DNA from: Leptobrachium leishanense
Taxonomy: Eukaryota > Chordata > Amphibia > Anura > Megophryidae
Reading direction: 5' to 3'
Length of the DNA stretch: 64,000 nucleotides
NCBI GenBank assembly: GCA_009667805.1
Contig: CM019063.1
Span: 350,634,942-350,698,941, forward strand
How positions within the stretch are numbered: the first letter of the stretch is position 1; each line of letters starts with the position of its first letter. This document shows, piece after piece, positions 33,694-46,320 of the stretch. The notes under the pieces are model-generated. The model did no database searches, was not told the DNA's origin, and saw only the letters and a program-made list of their open reading frames with translations. Position numbers and translations under genes: made by a program.

Positions 33694-34145
33694 TTAGGCT
33701 GGGGTCAGACGAGCGTAGAGTTCACGTCCGTGATTGCGCCTAAAAGTACGTCCGTGATAGCATGACAGAAAGCCCATCGGAGCCTGTTACACAAAGTACG
33801 TCCGCACTGAACTGCGGACGCACAACGGCCGCGGCCCACGGACGCAAGGCAGGCAAGAACGTACAACCCGTAGAACGGCCGCACAAAGTGCGCTGCGTCC
33901 GCAACGTCTGCATAGCTTTGTGTGTGAGTGATGGAATGTGGTCAGACGGACTGCATTTATACGTCCAGCATTTTTCACGGACAAAATGGTTTTGCATTTT
34001 ATTTTATTTTCTCTCCTACATCCGTCAAAATATACGTCAGTGATAAACGGACTGTGTGGCCACTACTGCATCTTCCGTACTGACGTACGTCAGTGTGCAC
34101 GGACATACAGTCCGTAGAAATCACGCTCGTCTGACACTAGCCTAA
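33694..34145. mobile_element. TIR element, family 'ctagggtcagacgaacgc' (copy 3, both ends)
   Basis: Starts ttaggctggggtcagacgag and ends ctcgtctgacactagcctaa, inverted to each other. The interior is rich in acgtccg words. Together with copies at 2707 and 20445 it defines the termini. Confidence 0.85.
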
Positions 34146-34236
34146 CTCATAAATCAGTACTCCCATATAACACTGAATGCTCATACACGGCGCACATTGC
34201 TGTGATGTTTATTGCTGTGGAGCTCTGTGATATGTA

Positions 34237-35214
34237 CAGTCAGGTCCAGAAATATTGGGACATCGACACAATTCTAACATCTTTGGCTCTATACACCACC
34301 ACAATGGAGTTGGAATGAAACAAACACAATGTGCTTTAACTGCAGACTGTCAGCTTTAATTTGAGGGTGAACGGTGTAGGACTTACAGCAGTTTGCAGAT
34401 GTGCCTCCCACTTGTTAAGGGACCAAAGGTAATGGGACAGTATAATAATCATAAATCAAACTTTCCCTTCTTAATACTTGGTTGCAAATCCTTTGCAGTC
34501 AATCACAGCCTGAAGTCTGGAACGCATAGACATCACCAGACGCTGGGTTTCATCCCTGGTGATGCTCTGCCAGGCCTCTACTGCAACTGTCTTCAGTTCC
34601 TGCTTGTTCTTGGGGCATTTTCCCTTCAGTTTTGTCTTCAGCAAGTGAAATGCATGCTCAATGGGATTCAGGTCAGGTGATTGACTTGGCCATTGCATAA
34701 CATTCCACTTCTGTCCCTTCAAAAACTCTTTGGTTGCTTTTGCAGTATGCTTTGGGTCATTGTCCATCTGCACTGTAAAGCGCCATCCAATAAGTTCTGC
34801 AGCATTTGGCTGAATGCGAGCAGATAATATTGCCCGAAATACTTCAGAATTCATCCTGCTGCTTTTGTCAGCAGTCACATCATCAATAAATACAAGAGAA
34901 CCAGTTCCATTGGCAGCCATACATGCCCACGCCATGACACTACCACCACCATGTTTCACTGATGAGGTGGTATGCTTAGAATCATGAGCAGTTTGTTTCC
35001 TTCTCCATACTCTTCTCTTCCCATCACTCTGGTACAAGTTGATCTTGGTCTCATCTGTCCATAGGATCTTGTTCCAGAACTGTGAAGACTTTGTTAGGTG
35101 TTGTTTAGCAAACTCTAATCTGGCCTTCCTGTTTTGAGGCTCACCAATGGTTTACATCTTGTGGTGAACCCTCTGTATTCACTCTGGTGAAGTCTTCTCT
35201 TGATTGTTGAGTTT
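34237..35214 (-). mobile_element. Tc1/mariner element, truncated
   Basis: The left end cagtcaggtccagaaatatt follows a TA at 34235-34236, the Tc1 target site. The other end is missing; at 35215 the sequence switches to an Ac-type hAT end fragment (gtccaggtagtgccctgggg). The insertion lies in a satellite monomer (34150-34236). Confidence 0.88.
34471..35212 (-). pseudogene. Tc1 transposase, N-terminally truncated
   Basis: The C-terminal DDE catalytic domain is well preserved from 35037: VKHGGGSVMAWACMA, then the second Asp in VQMDNDPKHTAK and the Glu in SPDLNPIEH, ending GFATKY. Upstream (35038-35212) remnants of the first-Asp region (ILWTDETK) and of the linker are readable only with frame changes, and the N-terminal helix-turn-helix DNA-binding domains are gone. 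In an intact element this enzyme excises and inserts at TA. Confidence 0.87.
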
Positions 35215-35274
35215 GTCCAGGTAGTGCCCTGGGGGACAGGAAACATGGACAAAAAGTTTAAAAAATAAGTTTTT

Positions 35275-35715
35275 AACCCCTTCACTGCTGACGATGTGTG
35301 GGACAGGTCCTCAGTTACTCCCGCTGTATGCTGAGGATATGTCCCACACGTCATCAGCTTTGCGAGACCCCCGTCGGAGATACTCACCTCTCTGTCCGGG
35401 GTCCCGCGGCGTTCTGACTTCAGCGTCCTCAGACGCTGAAGTCAAGCTCCTCCCGACGTAAATGACGTCATTTCCAGTCGACCCCCCCCAGCAATGCCGG
35501 GAGATTGCCTGGAAGGATGGGGGGAGGGACGCCTTGCGGTGCTGAAGTGCGGCCTAGCCCCGGTGGGGGCCACCATCTTGGATCGCAGCTCCACTCCCGG
35601 GTCCCCCCTCACTGCCTGACGTCCTCACGCATAGCGTGATGACGTCAGATAGCCGGGGAACCCCTAGCTTTCTGGAATCCACTGGTGGAGATAGGGGGTT
35701 CATTTGAGGGTTCAC
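35275..35715. repeat. Dispersed repeat with ttaacccctt start (copy P1)
   Basis: Begins ttaaccccttcactgctgac, which looks like a piggyBac-type end. It contains hairpins (ctgacttcagcgtcctcaga/cgctgaagtca). From gccttgcgg (~35532) to gggggttcatttga it matches 46940-47112. No coding. Confidence 0.65.
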
Positions 35716-36484
35716 AGAGATGCTGTGAGGTTGTGTATAGAGATGCTGTGAGGCTGTGTATAGAGATGCTGATGGGGTGTGTATAGAGATGCTGTGAGGC
35801 TGTGTATAGAGATGCTGTGTATAGAGATGCTGTGAGGCTGTGTATAGAGATGCTGTGAGGCTGTGTATAGAGATCTGTGAGGCTGTGTATAGAGATGCTT
35901 GATGGGGTTGTGTATAGAGATGCTGTGAGGCTGTGTATAGAGATGCTGTGTGGCTGTGTATAGAGATGCTGATGGGGTTGTGTATAGAGATGCTGATGTG
36001 GTTGTGTATAGAGATGCTGTGTATAGAGATGTTATGAAGCTGTGTATAGAGATGCTGTGAGGCTGTGTATAAAGATGCTGATGGGGTTGTGTATAGAGAT
36101 GCTGTGAGGTTGTGTATAGAGATGCTGTGAGGCTCTGTATAGAGATGCTGTGTGGCTGTGTATAGAGATGCTGTGTATAGAGATGCTGATGGGGTTGTGT
36201 ATAGAGATGCTGTGAGGCTGTGTTTAGAGATGCTGATGGGGTTGTGTATAGAGATGCTGATGGGGTTGTGTATAGAGATGCTGATGGGGTTGTGTATAGA
36301 GATGCTGTGTATAGAGATGCTGATGGGGTTGTGTATAGAGATGCTGTTTGTGTATAGAGATGCTGATGGGGTTGTGTATAGAGATGCTGTGAGGCTGTGT
36401 TTAGAGATGCTGATGGGGTTGTGTATAGAGATGCTGTGAGGTTGTGTATAGAGATGCTGTGAGGCTGTGTTTAGAGATGCTGAT
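35716..36484. repeat. Minisatellite 'gtgtatagagatgctg(at/tg)'
   Basis: More than thirty units of 14-24 bp built on tgtatagagatgctg with tails gatggggt or tgaggct. The array continues for a few units at 46899-46945 beyond the hAT composite, so the hAT DNA lies inside it. Confidence 0.93.
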
Positions 36485-36901
36485 TAGGGATGAGTTGTTC
36501 GGTTCAGACGGTTCGGAGTTCGACCCGAACTTAGCCTGTTCGATTAGATCGCGAACACCACATGTGTTCGCGGCATGTTCGACCACAATGGACCACAATG
36601 CATTTTCCCACTGGCCTGAAGCTCGTAATTGGCTACAGCCTTGCACCTGAACACAGGTCTGGTGCAAGACAGGTTCACCAGTATGCCAATCACGGCTCAG
36701 AGTCCTGATTGGGCAAATTTTGCCCAATCATGGGCTCACAGAGCTAAGTCCCGCAGCACACTATATAACGTTTCCACGCATAGATACAGCACGCATTTTG
36801 AGAGGAGATTTCAGAGGAGATAGTTGTGTGTTGTTACTGCCGGTCTGCCACGCTACTGGGGGGGTCTGGGGGGGTCTCATTTCTACCAAATATCAGGGAA
36901 T

Positions 36902-37780
36902 TTAGGTGATGTGTGTCTTGTCACTGTGCCAGCAAGTTTTTTTGGGGTTTACAAATTTCTTTAAAACATTTGTGAATTGAGGTGATCTGTGTTTTGTCAC
37001 ACAACCAGTGCTACGCAGTATTTTGGGGCTCACTATATTCTTTAAAACATTTGTGAATTGAGGTGATCTTCTGTGTCTTGTCACACAGCCAGCAAGTCTT
37101 TTTGGGGGTTAAAAATTTCTTTAAAACATTTGTGAATTGAGGTGATCTGTGTCTTGTCACACAGCCAGTACCACGCAGTATTTTGGGTGTCACTAATTTC
37201 TTTAAAACATTTGTGAATTGAGGTGATCTGTCTCTAGTTACACAACCAGTACCACGCAGTATTTTGGGGCTCACTAATTTCTTTAAAACATTTGTGAATT
37301 GAGGTGATCTGTGTCTTGTCACACAACCAGTACCACGCAGTATTTTGGGGCTCACTAATTTCTTTAAAACATTTGTGAATTGAGGTGATCTGTCTCTTGT
37401 CACACAACCAGTACCATGCAGTATTTTGGGTGTCACGAATTTCTTTAAAACATTTGTGAATTGAGGTGATCTGTCTCTTGTCACACAACCAGTACCACAC
37501 AGTATTTTGGGGCTCACTAATTTCTTTAAAACATTTGGGAATTGTTATAATCCGTGTGTTCTCACTGGCTGCCACCCATCAAGGGGTCTCACTGATTTAT
37601 AGGAGGTTTCACTGCCACCCATCAAGGGGTCCCACTGATTTATAGGAGGTGTCTGAGACTTGTAATCTGTGTCTTGTCACTGGCTGCCAGCTATCAGGGT
37701 GTCTCACTGAGTTATACCAGAGTTCTTTAAATCTTTATACCAGAGTTGAATCAGAGTTCTGTATATATTAATCTATATAT
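36902..37780. repeat. hAT 5' subterminal repeats, ~80 bp
   Basis: About eight units of gaattgaggtgatctgtgtc, ttgtcacacaaccagtacca and cgcagtattttggggctcac, followed by diverged units with catcaaggggtctcactgat. Minus-strand open frames here are repeat-derived. Confidence 0.9.
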
Positions 37781-37788
37781 CACTCACC

Positions 37789-40700
37789 ATGTCTGAAAGA
37801 ACAAAAAAGGACAGGCAGACGCTCCCAGACACAGATAAGAGGACAAGCAGCCCCTGTGTCGGCCTCTGGTCGTGGTGCATCCTCTGCAGGGGCACGCTTG
37901 TCCTTTCTAACTGGTGCTGGCAGTCTTAAGCAGCAGCAACATACAGAGGACTTGGTGGATTGGCTAACCAGGCCATCCGAGTCCTCTGAGTCCTCTGCCA
38001 GCCAGGCTTCTAGTGCTTTACAGTCCACCTCAGCTGCCAAAGCATCTAATGCAGCCTCCATGTCCACAGCTACTCCTACCGTAGCCTCGCTATCACACAC
38101 GAAGGAGTCAGCTGAATTGTTTGACTACAATGACAGTGACATGCTGATTGAGGATGCGCAGCAAGTACAGTGCTCTGATTCAATCTCTGAGGTTGAGGAA
38201 GGGAGTATAATCAACCTAGAGGAAAGGGGTGCCAGTGATGACACACAAATAACTGGCACTCATGTTGCCCCAGCAGCTGCAGCATACTGCCAAATTGGCT
38301 CCAGTGACGAGGAGATAGGGGGTGATGATGACAATGATGATGAGGTCACTTACTCCACCTGGGTGCCTGATCGAACAGAGGAATTAAGTGAGGAAGAGGG
38401 GGAGGAGGAGGCACAGCAAACACGAGGCACAGCAAACACGAGGCACAACATCCTCTGTGACCAACCGTAGCACTAGCCAGTCCAAGGCATACATGTCAGA
38501 GCTGCTCCGGTGCAGAACGCTGTTGTCTCAAAGAACACATGCAGGAACTCTGTTGTCTGGTGGACTCTGCTCCCTTCCGTGAATTTGCTGAATGTGCTGT
38601 ACCACAGTGGCAGGTTCCAAAACGAAATTACTTTTCACGCAAGGCCATTCCAGCACTATACCAGCACGTGGAAGACAATGTTATCTAGTCATTGGGAAAG
38701 GCAGTCAGCAGCAAGGTGCATGTGACTTTAGACATGTGGTCCAGCAAGCATGGACAGGGTCGTTACATTTCCTTCACGGCACACTGGGTAACTCTGATTG
38801 CAGCTGGGAGGGATCCAAGACGGGGCTCTGTGCTGGAGCTTGTTCATCCACCACGCCTCCAGAAAGCTGCTTGTATGAGGTCTGTCTGCTCCACCACCAC
38901 CACCTCTCCCTCTTCCTCCTCCTTCTCTGTTTCTGGCGAAGTGGCAGTTAAACTGACGCCTGACAGGGTCTACGCAATGGCTCAAGCAAAAAGATGCCAT
39001 ACTGTGCTTGAGCTGGTTTGTTTAGGGGACAGGAGCCACACCGGGCCAGAAATTCTGTCAGCTCTGCAGGGACAGGTGCAAAGATGGTTAACACCACGCC
39101 AGCTTGAGCTGGGAATGATCGTCTGCGATAATGACAGCAACCTTCTCTCCGCCCTACGCAAGGGTAAATTGACACATGTACCATGCCTAGCACACGTCCT
39201 AAATCTGGTGGTACAGCGTTTCCTAACCAAGTACCCAGGGCTGTCAGAGCTTCTCATCCAGGCCAGAAAAGTCTGCAACCACTTCAGACGGTCATTCCCA
39301 GCAAGCGTTCGCCTGGCACAAATTCAAAGAGAATTCCACCTTCCCACAAACCGTCTGATCTGTGACATGCCCACCAGGTGGAACTCAACATTAGCAATGC
39401 TGCAGCGTCTGCACAAGCAGCAGAGGGCCATCAACGAGTACCTGTGTGAGTATGGCACAAGGACAGGTTCAGGTCAACTTGGGTTTTTTTCCCCCCCGCA
39501 GTGGCTGATGATCAAGGATGCATGCACTGTACTGTCACCATTTGAGGAGGCAACGAGGATGGTGAGCAGGGACAGTGCATGCATCAGTGACACAATTCCT
39601 TTAGTGTACCTGCTGGAGCACACTCTGCGGGGAATTATAGATGAGGCTCTGGAGGCAGAGCAGCGGGAGGAAGAGGAGGCCTTCCCTAGCTCTGAAGGCC
39701 CCAGTCTTTCCGCAGACATCATTCCAGCGGGTCCTACTCAGATCAGACAGGAGGAGGATGAGGACGAGGAGGAGGCAGAATATTTAAGTAGTGGGGGCAT
39801 TGAAGGTGGTGATTCTTTTCCTTGTTATGTTTTATACATTAATAAGGGACTTTTTTCCTTGTTATGTCTTATACAATAACTGGGCTGTTACTCCTGGCAG
39901 TTGCTGCCGCTCCGGTGAGTATGGGCGCGACGCCATTTTTTCTGTATTTATGTATTTCATGCTTGTAACACCAGTCTGTCGTTCTGCAGCTGTTCCTCTT
40001 TCCATGTTTTTGTTTTTAATCCCAAATGGGAAGTGTTTGGTGCGTGTATAAATAAAACCCACCATATCTCTGCCTCTCCTTGGCTGAAAAGCAGCAGGAG
40101 GGGCTCGGAGCTGCTCAGTAGAGCGGCCTTTTGGTTGATGTTAGGTACTCACTCTGTAAAGAGGTGCCGTGAAGTGGCGAGTGCGCTTACGTTGCAATGG
40201 CCATTGAAACAAATAAAAACCTCAGTTTCGTTGTACATGGAACACATAGAAACGAGCGCAGATGACACCTTTTTTCCTTGTTATGTTTTATACATTATCT
40301 GGGCTGTTACTCCTGGCAGTTGCTGCCGCTCCAGTGAGTATGGGCGCGACGCCATTTTTTCTGTATTTATGTATATCATTCCAGCGGGTCCTACTCAGAT
40401 CAGACAGGAGGAGGATGAGGACGAGGAGGAGGCAGAATATTTAAGTAGTGGGAGCATTGAAGGTGGGGATTCCTCAAGGGAGGGTTTCGTGTGCCCAGAA
40501 TCACAAGGGCTAGTGCGTGGCTGGGAGGAGGAAGTGCACAATACGGTCATCCTCATTGACCAGGAAGACTCGGAAGCTAATGCCACCTCCAACCTACGCT
40601 GCATGGGCTCCCTAATGATGCAAAGCCTGCTAAAGGACCCCAGGATTCGTGCTATCAAGGAGAGGGATCATTACTGTTTGGCAACCCTTCTTGATCCACG

Positions 40701-41172
40701 ATACAAGGGTAAAGTTGCAGAGCTCATCCTGCCCGCACAGAGGGAGCACAGGATGAAAAAACTTGAGGACGCTCTAAAGCGACACTTGTGTAACACCTTT
40801 CCATGCACTGGTAGATTACCAAGTGCTGACACACGTGCTTCTGAGGCTGCGGATGATCAGAGGAATAGTGGTGAAGGACAGGGCCGCTTGACTGATGCAT
40901 TTTAAAAAAAATTTAGTCCTCGACGCCCAGGGACGTCAAATGTAGGCACCCATTGCCAGCGTCTTCACCATATGGTGCAGGACTACCTAGGGGCAAGGGC
41001 AGACCTGGATACCTTTCCAGCAGATGATCCACTGGCTTACTGGGTGTTGAGATTGGATCACTGGCCAGAATTTAGCCAATATGCTATGCAGCTACTAGGT
41101 TCCCCTAAATCTATTGTGCTTTCCGAAAGGACGTTCAGTGCCGCTGGAGGTTTTGTCACAGACAAAAGAGTC
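37789..41172 (+). pseudogene. hAT transposase copy 1, decayed
   Basis: Starts MSERTK like copy 2 but shifts frame within the first codons (extra A in an A-run). Readable blocks: acidic N-part (37856-38470), RNase H-like core (38692-39815) with VHVTLDMWSSKHGQGRYISF (first Asp region), IVCDNDSNLLSALRKG, PCLAHVLNLVVQ and DMPTRWNSTLAML, and a C-part (40380-41172) with HYCLATLLDPRYKG and SERTFSAAGGFVTDKRV, the hAT dimerisation motif. The BED zinc finger is deleted at ~38550, and a 559-bp insert interrupts it at 39816-40374. The last ~25 codons are replaced by 5' subterminal repeat at 41173. Clearly dead. Confidence 0.88.
39816..40374. mobile_element. Unclassified insert with ~105-bp direct repeats and 98-bp target duplication
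   Basis: The hAT sequence 39718-39815 is repeated at 40375-40472 with two mismatches in 98 bp. Between them is a 559-bp insert absent from copy 2. Its 105-bp terminal direct repeats are 39851-39955 and 40270-40374, starting with a T-run and ending ctgtatttatgtat. A 26-bp partial third copy begins the insert (39816-39841). Each repeat has a strong splice-donor match (ggtgagtatg or agtgagtatg), and the interior has a TATA-like tataaataa at ~40047. No coding. The tandem-repeat-plus-partial-copy layout is reminiscent of Penelope-like elements, but no family is recognised. Confidence 0.7.
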
Positions 41173-42000
41173 TACAAAATATCTGGGAATTGAGGTGATC
41201 TGTGTCTTGTGATTCACTGCCAGTACCATGCAGTATTTTGGGGGGTCACAAATGTCTACAAAATATTTGGGAATTGAGGTGATCTGTGTCTTGTCACTGC
41301 CAGCAAGTATTTTGGGAGTCACAAATTTCTACAAAATATTTGGGAATTGAGGTGATCTGTCTCTTGTCACACAGCCAGTACCACGCAGTATTTTGGGGGG
41401 TCACTAATTTTTACTAAATATCTGGGAATTGAGGTGATCTGTCTCTTGTCAATGCCAGCAAGTATTTTGGGGGTCACTAATTCCTACAAAATATTTGGGA
41501 ATTGTTATAATCCATGTGTTCTCACTGGCTACCACCCATCAGGGGGTCTCATTGATTTATAGGAGGTTTCTGAGATTTGTAATATGTGGCTTCTCACTGC
41601 CATCCATCAGGGGGTCCCACATACTTCTAGCAGATTTATGCGAATTGGAATTTGTGTCTTCCCACTGCCACCCATCAGGGGGTCCCACATACTTCTAGCA
41701 GATTTATGCGAATTGGAATCTGTGGCTTCTAACTGCCACCCATCAGGGGGTCACACGGATTTATAGGAGGTTTCTGAGATTTGTAATCTGTGGCTTCTCA
41801 CTGCCACCCATCAGGGGGTCTCTCTTATTTATAGGAGGTTTCTGAGATTTGTAATCTGTGGCATCTCACTGCCACCCATCAGGGGGGTCACACTGATTTA
41901 TAGGAGGGAATTGTAATCTGTGTCTTGTCACTGGCTGCCAGCTATCAGGGTGTCTCACTGAGTTATATCAGAGTTCTGTAAATCTTTAATCTTTATATCA
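41173..42000. repeat. hAT 5' subterminal repeats, second block
   Basis: Same unit family as 36902-37780 (gggaattgaggtgatctgtg, ccagtaccacgcagtatttt), then units with cacccatcagggggtc and gatttataggaggtttctga. It leads directly into copy 2's start codon. Confidence 0.88.
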
Positions 42001-42006
42001 CTCACC

Positions 42007-45000
42007 ATGTCTGAAAGAACAAAAAGGACAGGCAGACGCTCCCAGACACAGATAAGAGGGCAAGCAGCCCCTGTGTCGGGAGGCTGTGCCTCTGGTCGTG
42101 GTGGACGTGGTGCATCCTCTGCAGGGGCACGATTGTCCTTTCTAACTGGTGCTGGCCGTCTTCTTAAGCAGCAGCAACATACAGAGGATTTGGTGTATTG
42201 GCTAACCAGGCCATCCTCATCCTCCGAGTCCTCTGCCAGCCAGGCTTGTAGTGCTTTACAGTCCACCTCAGCTGCCAAAGCATCTAATGCAGCCTCCATG
42301 TCCACAGCTACTCCTGCCGTAGCCTCGCTATCATACGCGGAGGAGTCAGCTGAATTGTTTGACTACAATGACAGTGACATGCTGCTTGAGGATGCGCAGC
42401 AAGTACAGTGCTCTGGATTCAATCTCTGAGGTTGAGGAAGGGAGTATAATCAACCTAGAGGAAGGGGGTGCCAGTGATGACACACAAATAACTGGCACTC
42501 ATGTTGCCCCAGCAGCTGCAGCATACTGCCAAGTTGGCTCCAGTGACGAGGAGATAGGGGGTGAAGATGACATTGATGATGAGGTCACTGACTCCACCTG
42601 GGTGCCTGATCGAACAGAGGAATCAAGTGAGGAGGAGGAGGAGGAGGAGGCACAGCAAACACGAGGCACAACATCCTCTATGACCAACCGTAGCACTAGC
42701 CAGTCCAAGGCATCAGATGTCAGAGCTGCTCCAGTGCAGAGCGCTGTTGTCTCAAAGCACACATGCAGGAACTCTGTTGTCTGCTGGGAGTTCTTTAAGA
42801 AATGTGCAGCGGAGCACACCGTTGCTATTTGTAATCTATGTCAGATGAGGCTTAAGCGTGGGAAAGACACCGGACACTTGGGTACCACGTGCTTGAGGCG
42901 ACATATGACCTCCTGCCACACATCCCGTTGGCGCAAAGCTTTGCGTAGGTCCTCCTCTTTCTCATCTGTCTCTACCTCCACTGTATGTCCTGCCATGTCA
43001 TTGCCTACAACCTCCACTGACCGGGATGATGCTACAGTAATGGATGTACCAGGTCCTTCCTCACAATGTGACATCATCCCATCAGTTGAAGATTTACGAT
43101 GTCAGATTACGTTGCCGCAGCTGCTGCAGCGTAAGAATATATATAGTCCCAACCATCCCCAAGCACAGCGTCTAAATGCCAGCTTAGCAAAATTACTCGC
43201 ATTGCAGCTGCTGCCTTTCCAGTTGGTGGACTCTGCTCCCTTCCGTGAATTCGCTTAATGTGCTGTACCAGAGTGGCAGGTTCCAAAACGCCATTACTTT
43301 TCACGCAAGGCCATTCCAGCACTATACCAGCACGTGGAAGATAATGTTATCCAGTCATTGGGAAAGGCAGTCAGCAGCAAGGTGCATGTGACTTTAGACA
43401 CGTGGTCCAGCAAGCATGGACAGGGTCGTTACATTTCCTTCACGGCACACTGGGTAACTCTGCTTGCAGCTGGGAGGGATCCAGGACGGGGCTCGGTTCT
43501 GGAGCTTGTTCATCCACCACGCCTCCAGAAAGCTGCTTGTATGAGGTCTGTCTGCTCCACCACCACCACCTCTCCCTCTTCCTCCTCCTCCTCCTCCTTC
43601 TCTGTCTCTGGCAAAGTGACAGTTAAACCGATGCCTGACAGGGTCTACTCAATGGCTCAAGCAAAAAGAAGCCATACTGTGCTTGAGCTGGTTTGTTTAG
43701 GGGACAGGAGCCACACTGGGCCAGAAATTCTGTCAGCTCTGCAGGGCCAGGTGCAAAGATGGTTAACACCACGCCAGCTTCAGCTGGGAATGATCGTCTG
43801 TGATAATGACAGCAACCTCTCTCCGCCCTACGCAAGGGTAAATTGACGCATGTACCATGCCTAGCACACATCCTAAATCTAGTGGTACAGCGTTTCCTAA
43901 CCAAGTACCCAGGGCTGGCAGAGCTTCTCAGCCAGGCCAGAAAAGTCTGCAGCCACTTCAGACGGTCATTCCCAGCAAGTGTTCGCCTGGCAGAAATTCA
44001 AAGAGAATTCCACCTTCCCACAAACTGCCTGATCTGGGACATGCCCACCAGGTGGAACTCGACATTAGCAATGCTGCAGCGTCTGCACAAGTAGCAGAGG
44101 GCCATCAACGAGTACCTGTGAGAGTATGGCACAAGGACAGGTTCAGGTCAACTTGGTTCCCCCCCCGCAGTGGCTGATGATCAAGGATGCATGCACTGTA
44201 CTGTCACTATTTGAGGAGGCAACGAGGATGGTGAGCAGGGACAGTGCATGCATCAGTGACACAATTCCTTTAGTGTTCCTGCTGGATCACACTCTGCGGG
44301 GAATTATTGATGTGGCTCTAGAGGCAGAGCAGCGGGAGAAAGAGGAGGCATTCCCTAGCTCTGAAGGCCCCAGTCTTTCCGCAGACAGCATTCCAGCGGG
44401 TCCTACTCAGATCAGACAGGAGGAGGATGAGGAGGAGGAATATTTAAGTAGTGGGGACACTGAAGGTGGGGATTCCTCAAGGGAGGGTTTCGTGTGCCCA
44501 GAAACACAAGGGCTAGTGCGTGGCTGGGAGGAGGAAGTGCACGATGGGGTCATCCTCATTGACCAGGAAGAATCGGAAGCTAATGCCACCTCCAACTTAG
44601 GCTGCATGGGCTCCCTTATAATGCAAAGCATGGTAAAGGACCCCAGGATTCGTGCTATCAAGGAGAGAGATCATTACTGGTTGGCGACCCTTCTTGATCC
44701 ACGATACAAGGGTAAAGTTGCAGAGCTCATCCTGCCCGCACAGAGGGAGCACAGGATGAAAAAACTTGAGGACGCTCTAAAGCGACACTTGTGTAACACC
44801 TTTCCAGACACTGGTAGGTTACCAAGTGATGACACACATACTTCAGAGGCTGCGGATGATCAGAGGAATAGTGGTGAAGGCCAGGGCCGCTTGACTGATG
44901 CATTTTTAAAAAATTTTAGTCCACGACACCCAGGGACGTCAAATGTAGGCACCCATTGCCAGCGTCTTCACCATATGGTGCAGGACTACCTAGGGGCAAG

Positions 45001-45269
45001 GGCAGACCTGGATACCTTTCCAGCAGATGATCCACTGGCTTACTGGGAGATTGGATCACTGTCCAGAACTTAGCCAATATGCTATGCAGCTACTAGGTTG
45101 CCCTTCATCTAGCGTGCTTTCTGAAAGTACGTTCAGTGCCGCTCGAAGTTTTGTCACAGACAAAAGAGTGCGTCTGTCCACCGACTGTGTAGACCGGCTG
45201 ACATTTATAAAAATGAATCCGTCCTGGATCAGCAGCTATCAATCCCCTGATGCTGAAGTAACGGAATAG
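42007..45269 (+). pseudogene. hAT transposase copy 2, full length but decayed
   Basis: Begins MSERTKRTGRRSQTQ. In order: Ser/Ala-rich and acidic N-part; BED zinc finger at ~42785-42935 (AICNLCQMRL with LRRHMTSCH); RNase H-like core (VHVTLDTWSSKHGQGRYISF, MIVCDNDSNL, DMPTRWNSTLAML); and the hAT dimerisation region ending SFVTDKRVRLSTDCVDRLTF. Lesions seen against copies 1 and 3: +1 near 42416, TAA at 43256, -1 near 43818, TAG at 44092 and a frameshift near 45050. It is the only copy that keeps the BED finger. Intact relatives cut and paste with 8-bp duplications. Confidence 0.9.
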
Positions 45270-45289
45270 ATCGGGGATGTCTTCTGCAT

Positions 45290-46320
45290 TCACAAAACCT
45301 CCAGCACTGAACTCTTCCACAATACCACAAAAGGGTTACGGTGTGAAGGCACTTACTGCCAGGAAAGGCGCAATATTTGGCTGCAATGACGCCTGTGCCA
45401 CATCTATATCATTTTAATTTTTTGAACCGCAGGGTCCAACCCTGCATTCTTCCACAATACTACAGAGGGGGTTACTGTATGATGGTACTTGCTGGCCTGG
45501 CAGTCTGGCACCAAAAGCACAATATCTGGGTGCACTGACGCCCATTACCAGATTCATATCTTTTTAATATAGGACATGGTCCACCCCTGCATTCTTCCAC
45601 AATACCACAGAGGGGTTACTGTATGAATGCACTTGCTGGCCTGGCACCAAAAGTACAATATCTGGGTGCACTGACGCCTTTACCAGATGCATATCTTTTT
45701 AATATAGGACCGCAAGGTCCACCCCTGCATTCTTCCACAATACTACAGAGGGGTTACTGTATGATAGTACTTTACTTGCTGACCTGGCAGTCTGGCACCA
45801 AAAGCACAATATCTGGGTGCACTGATGCCTTTACCAGATGCATATCTTTTTAATATAGGACAGCAAGGTCCACCCCTGCACTCTTCCACAATACTACAGA
45901 GGGGTTACTGTATGATGGTACTTGCTGGCCTGGCAATCTGGCACCAAAATCACAATATCTGGGTGCACTGACGCCCATTACCAGATTCATATCTTTTTAA
46001 AATAGGACCACATGGTCCACCCCTGCATTCTTCCACAATACCACAGAGGGGTTACTGTATGAATGCACTTGCTGGCCTGGCACCAAAAGCACAATATCTG
46101 GGTGCACTGATGCCTTTAACAGATGCATATCTTTTTAATATAGGACCGCAAGTCCACCCCTGCATTCTTCCACAATACTACAGAGGGGTTACTGCATGAT
46201 AGTACTTGCAGGCCTGGCACCAAAAGCACAATATTTGGGTGCACTGCCACTGACGCCTGTATCAGATTCATATCCTCAGGGGGGTTACGGTGTGACGGCA
46301 CTGTTGCCGACGCTAAAGGC
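45290..46320. repeat. hAT 3' subterminal repeats, ~140 bp
   Basis: Seven or so units of cattcttccacaataccaca, gaggggttactgtatgat, ggcctggcaccaaaagcaca and ccagatgcatatctttttaa. Related to 57040-57910. Confidence 0.9.

Noticed and set aside
36902..37575. 168- and 113-residue minus-strand frames
   Set aside because: They are translations of the hAT 5' subterminal repeats, found also at 41173-42000.
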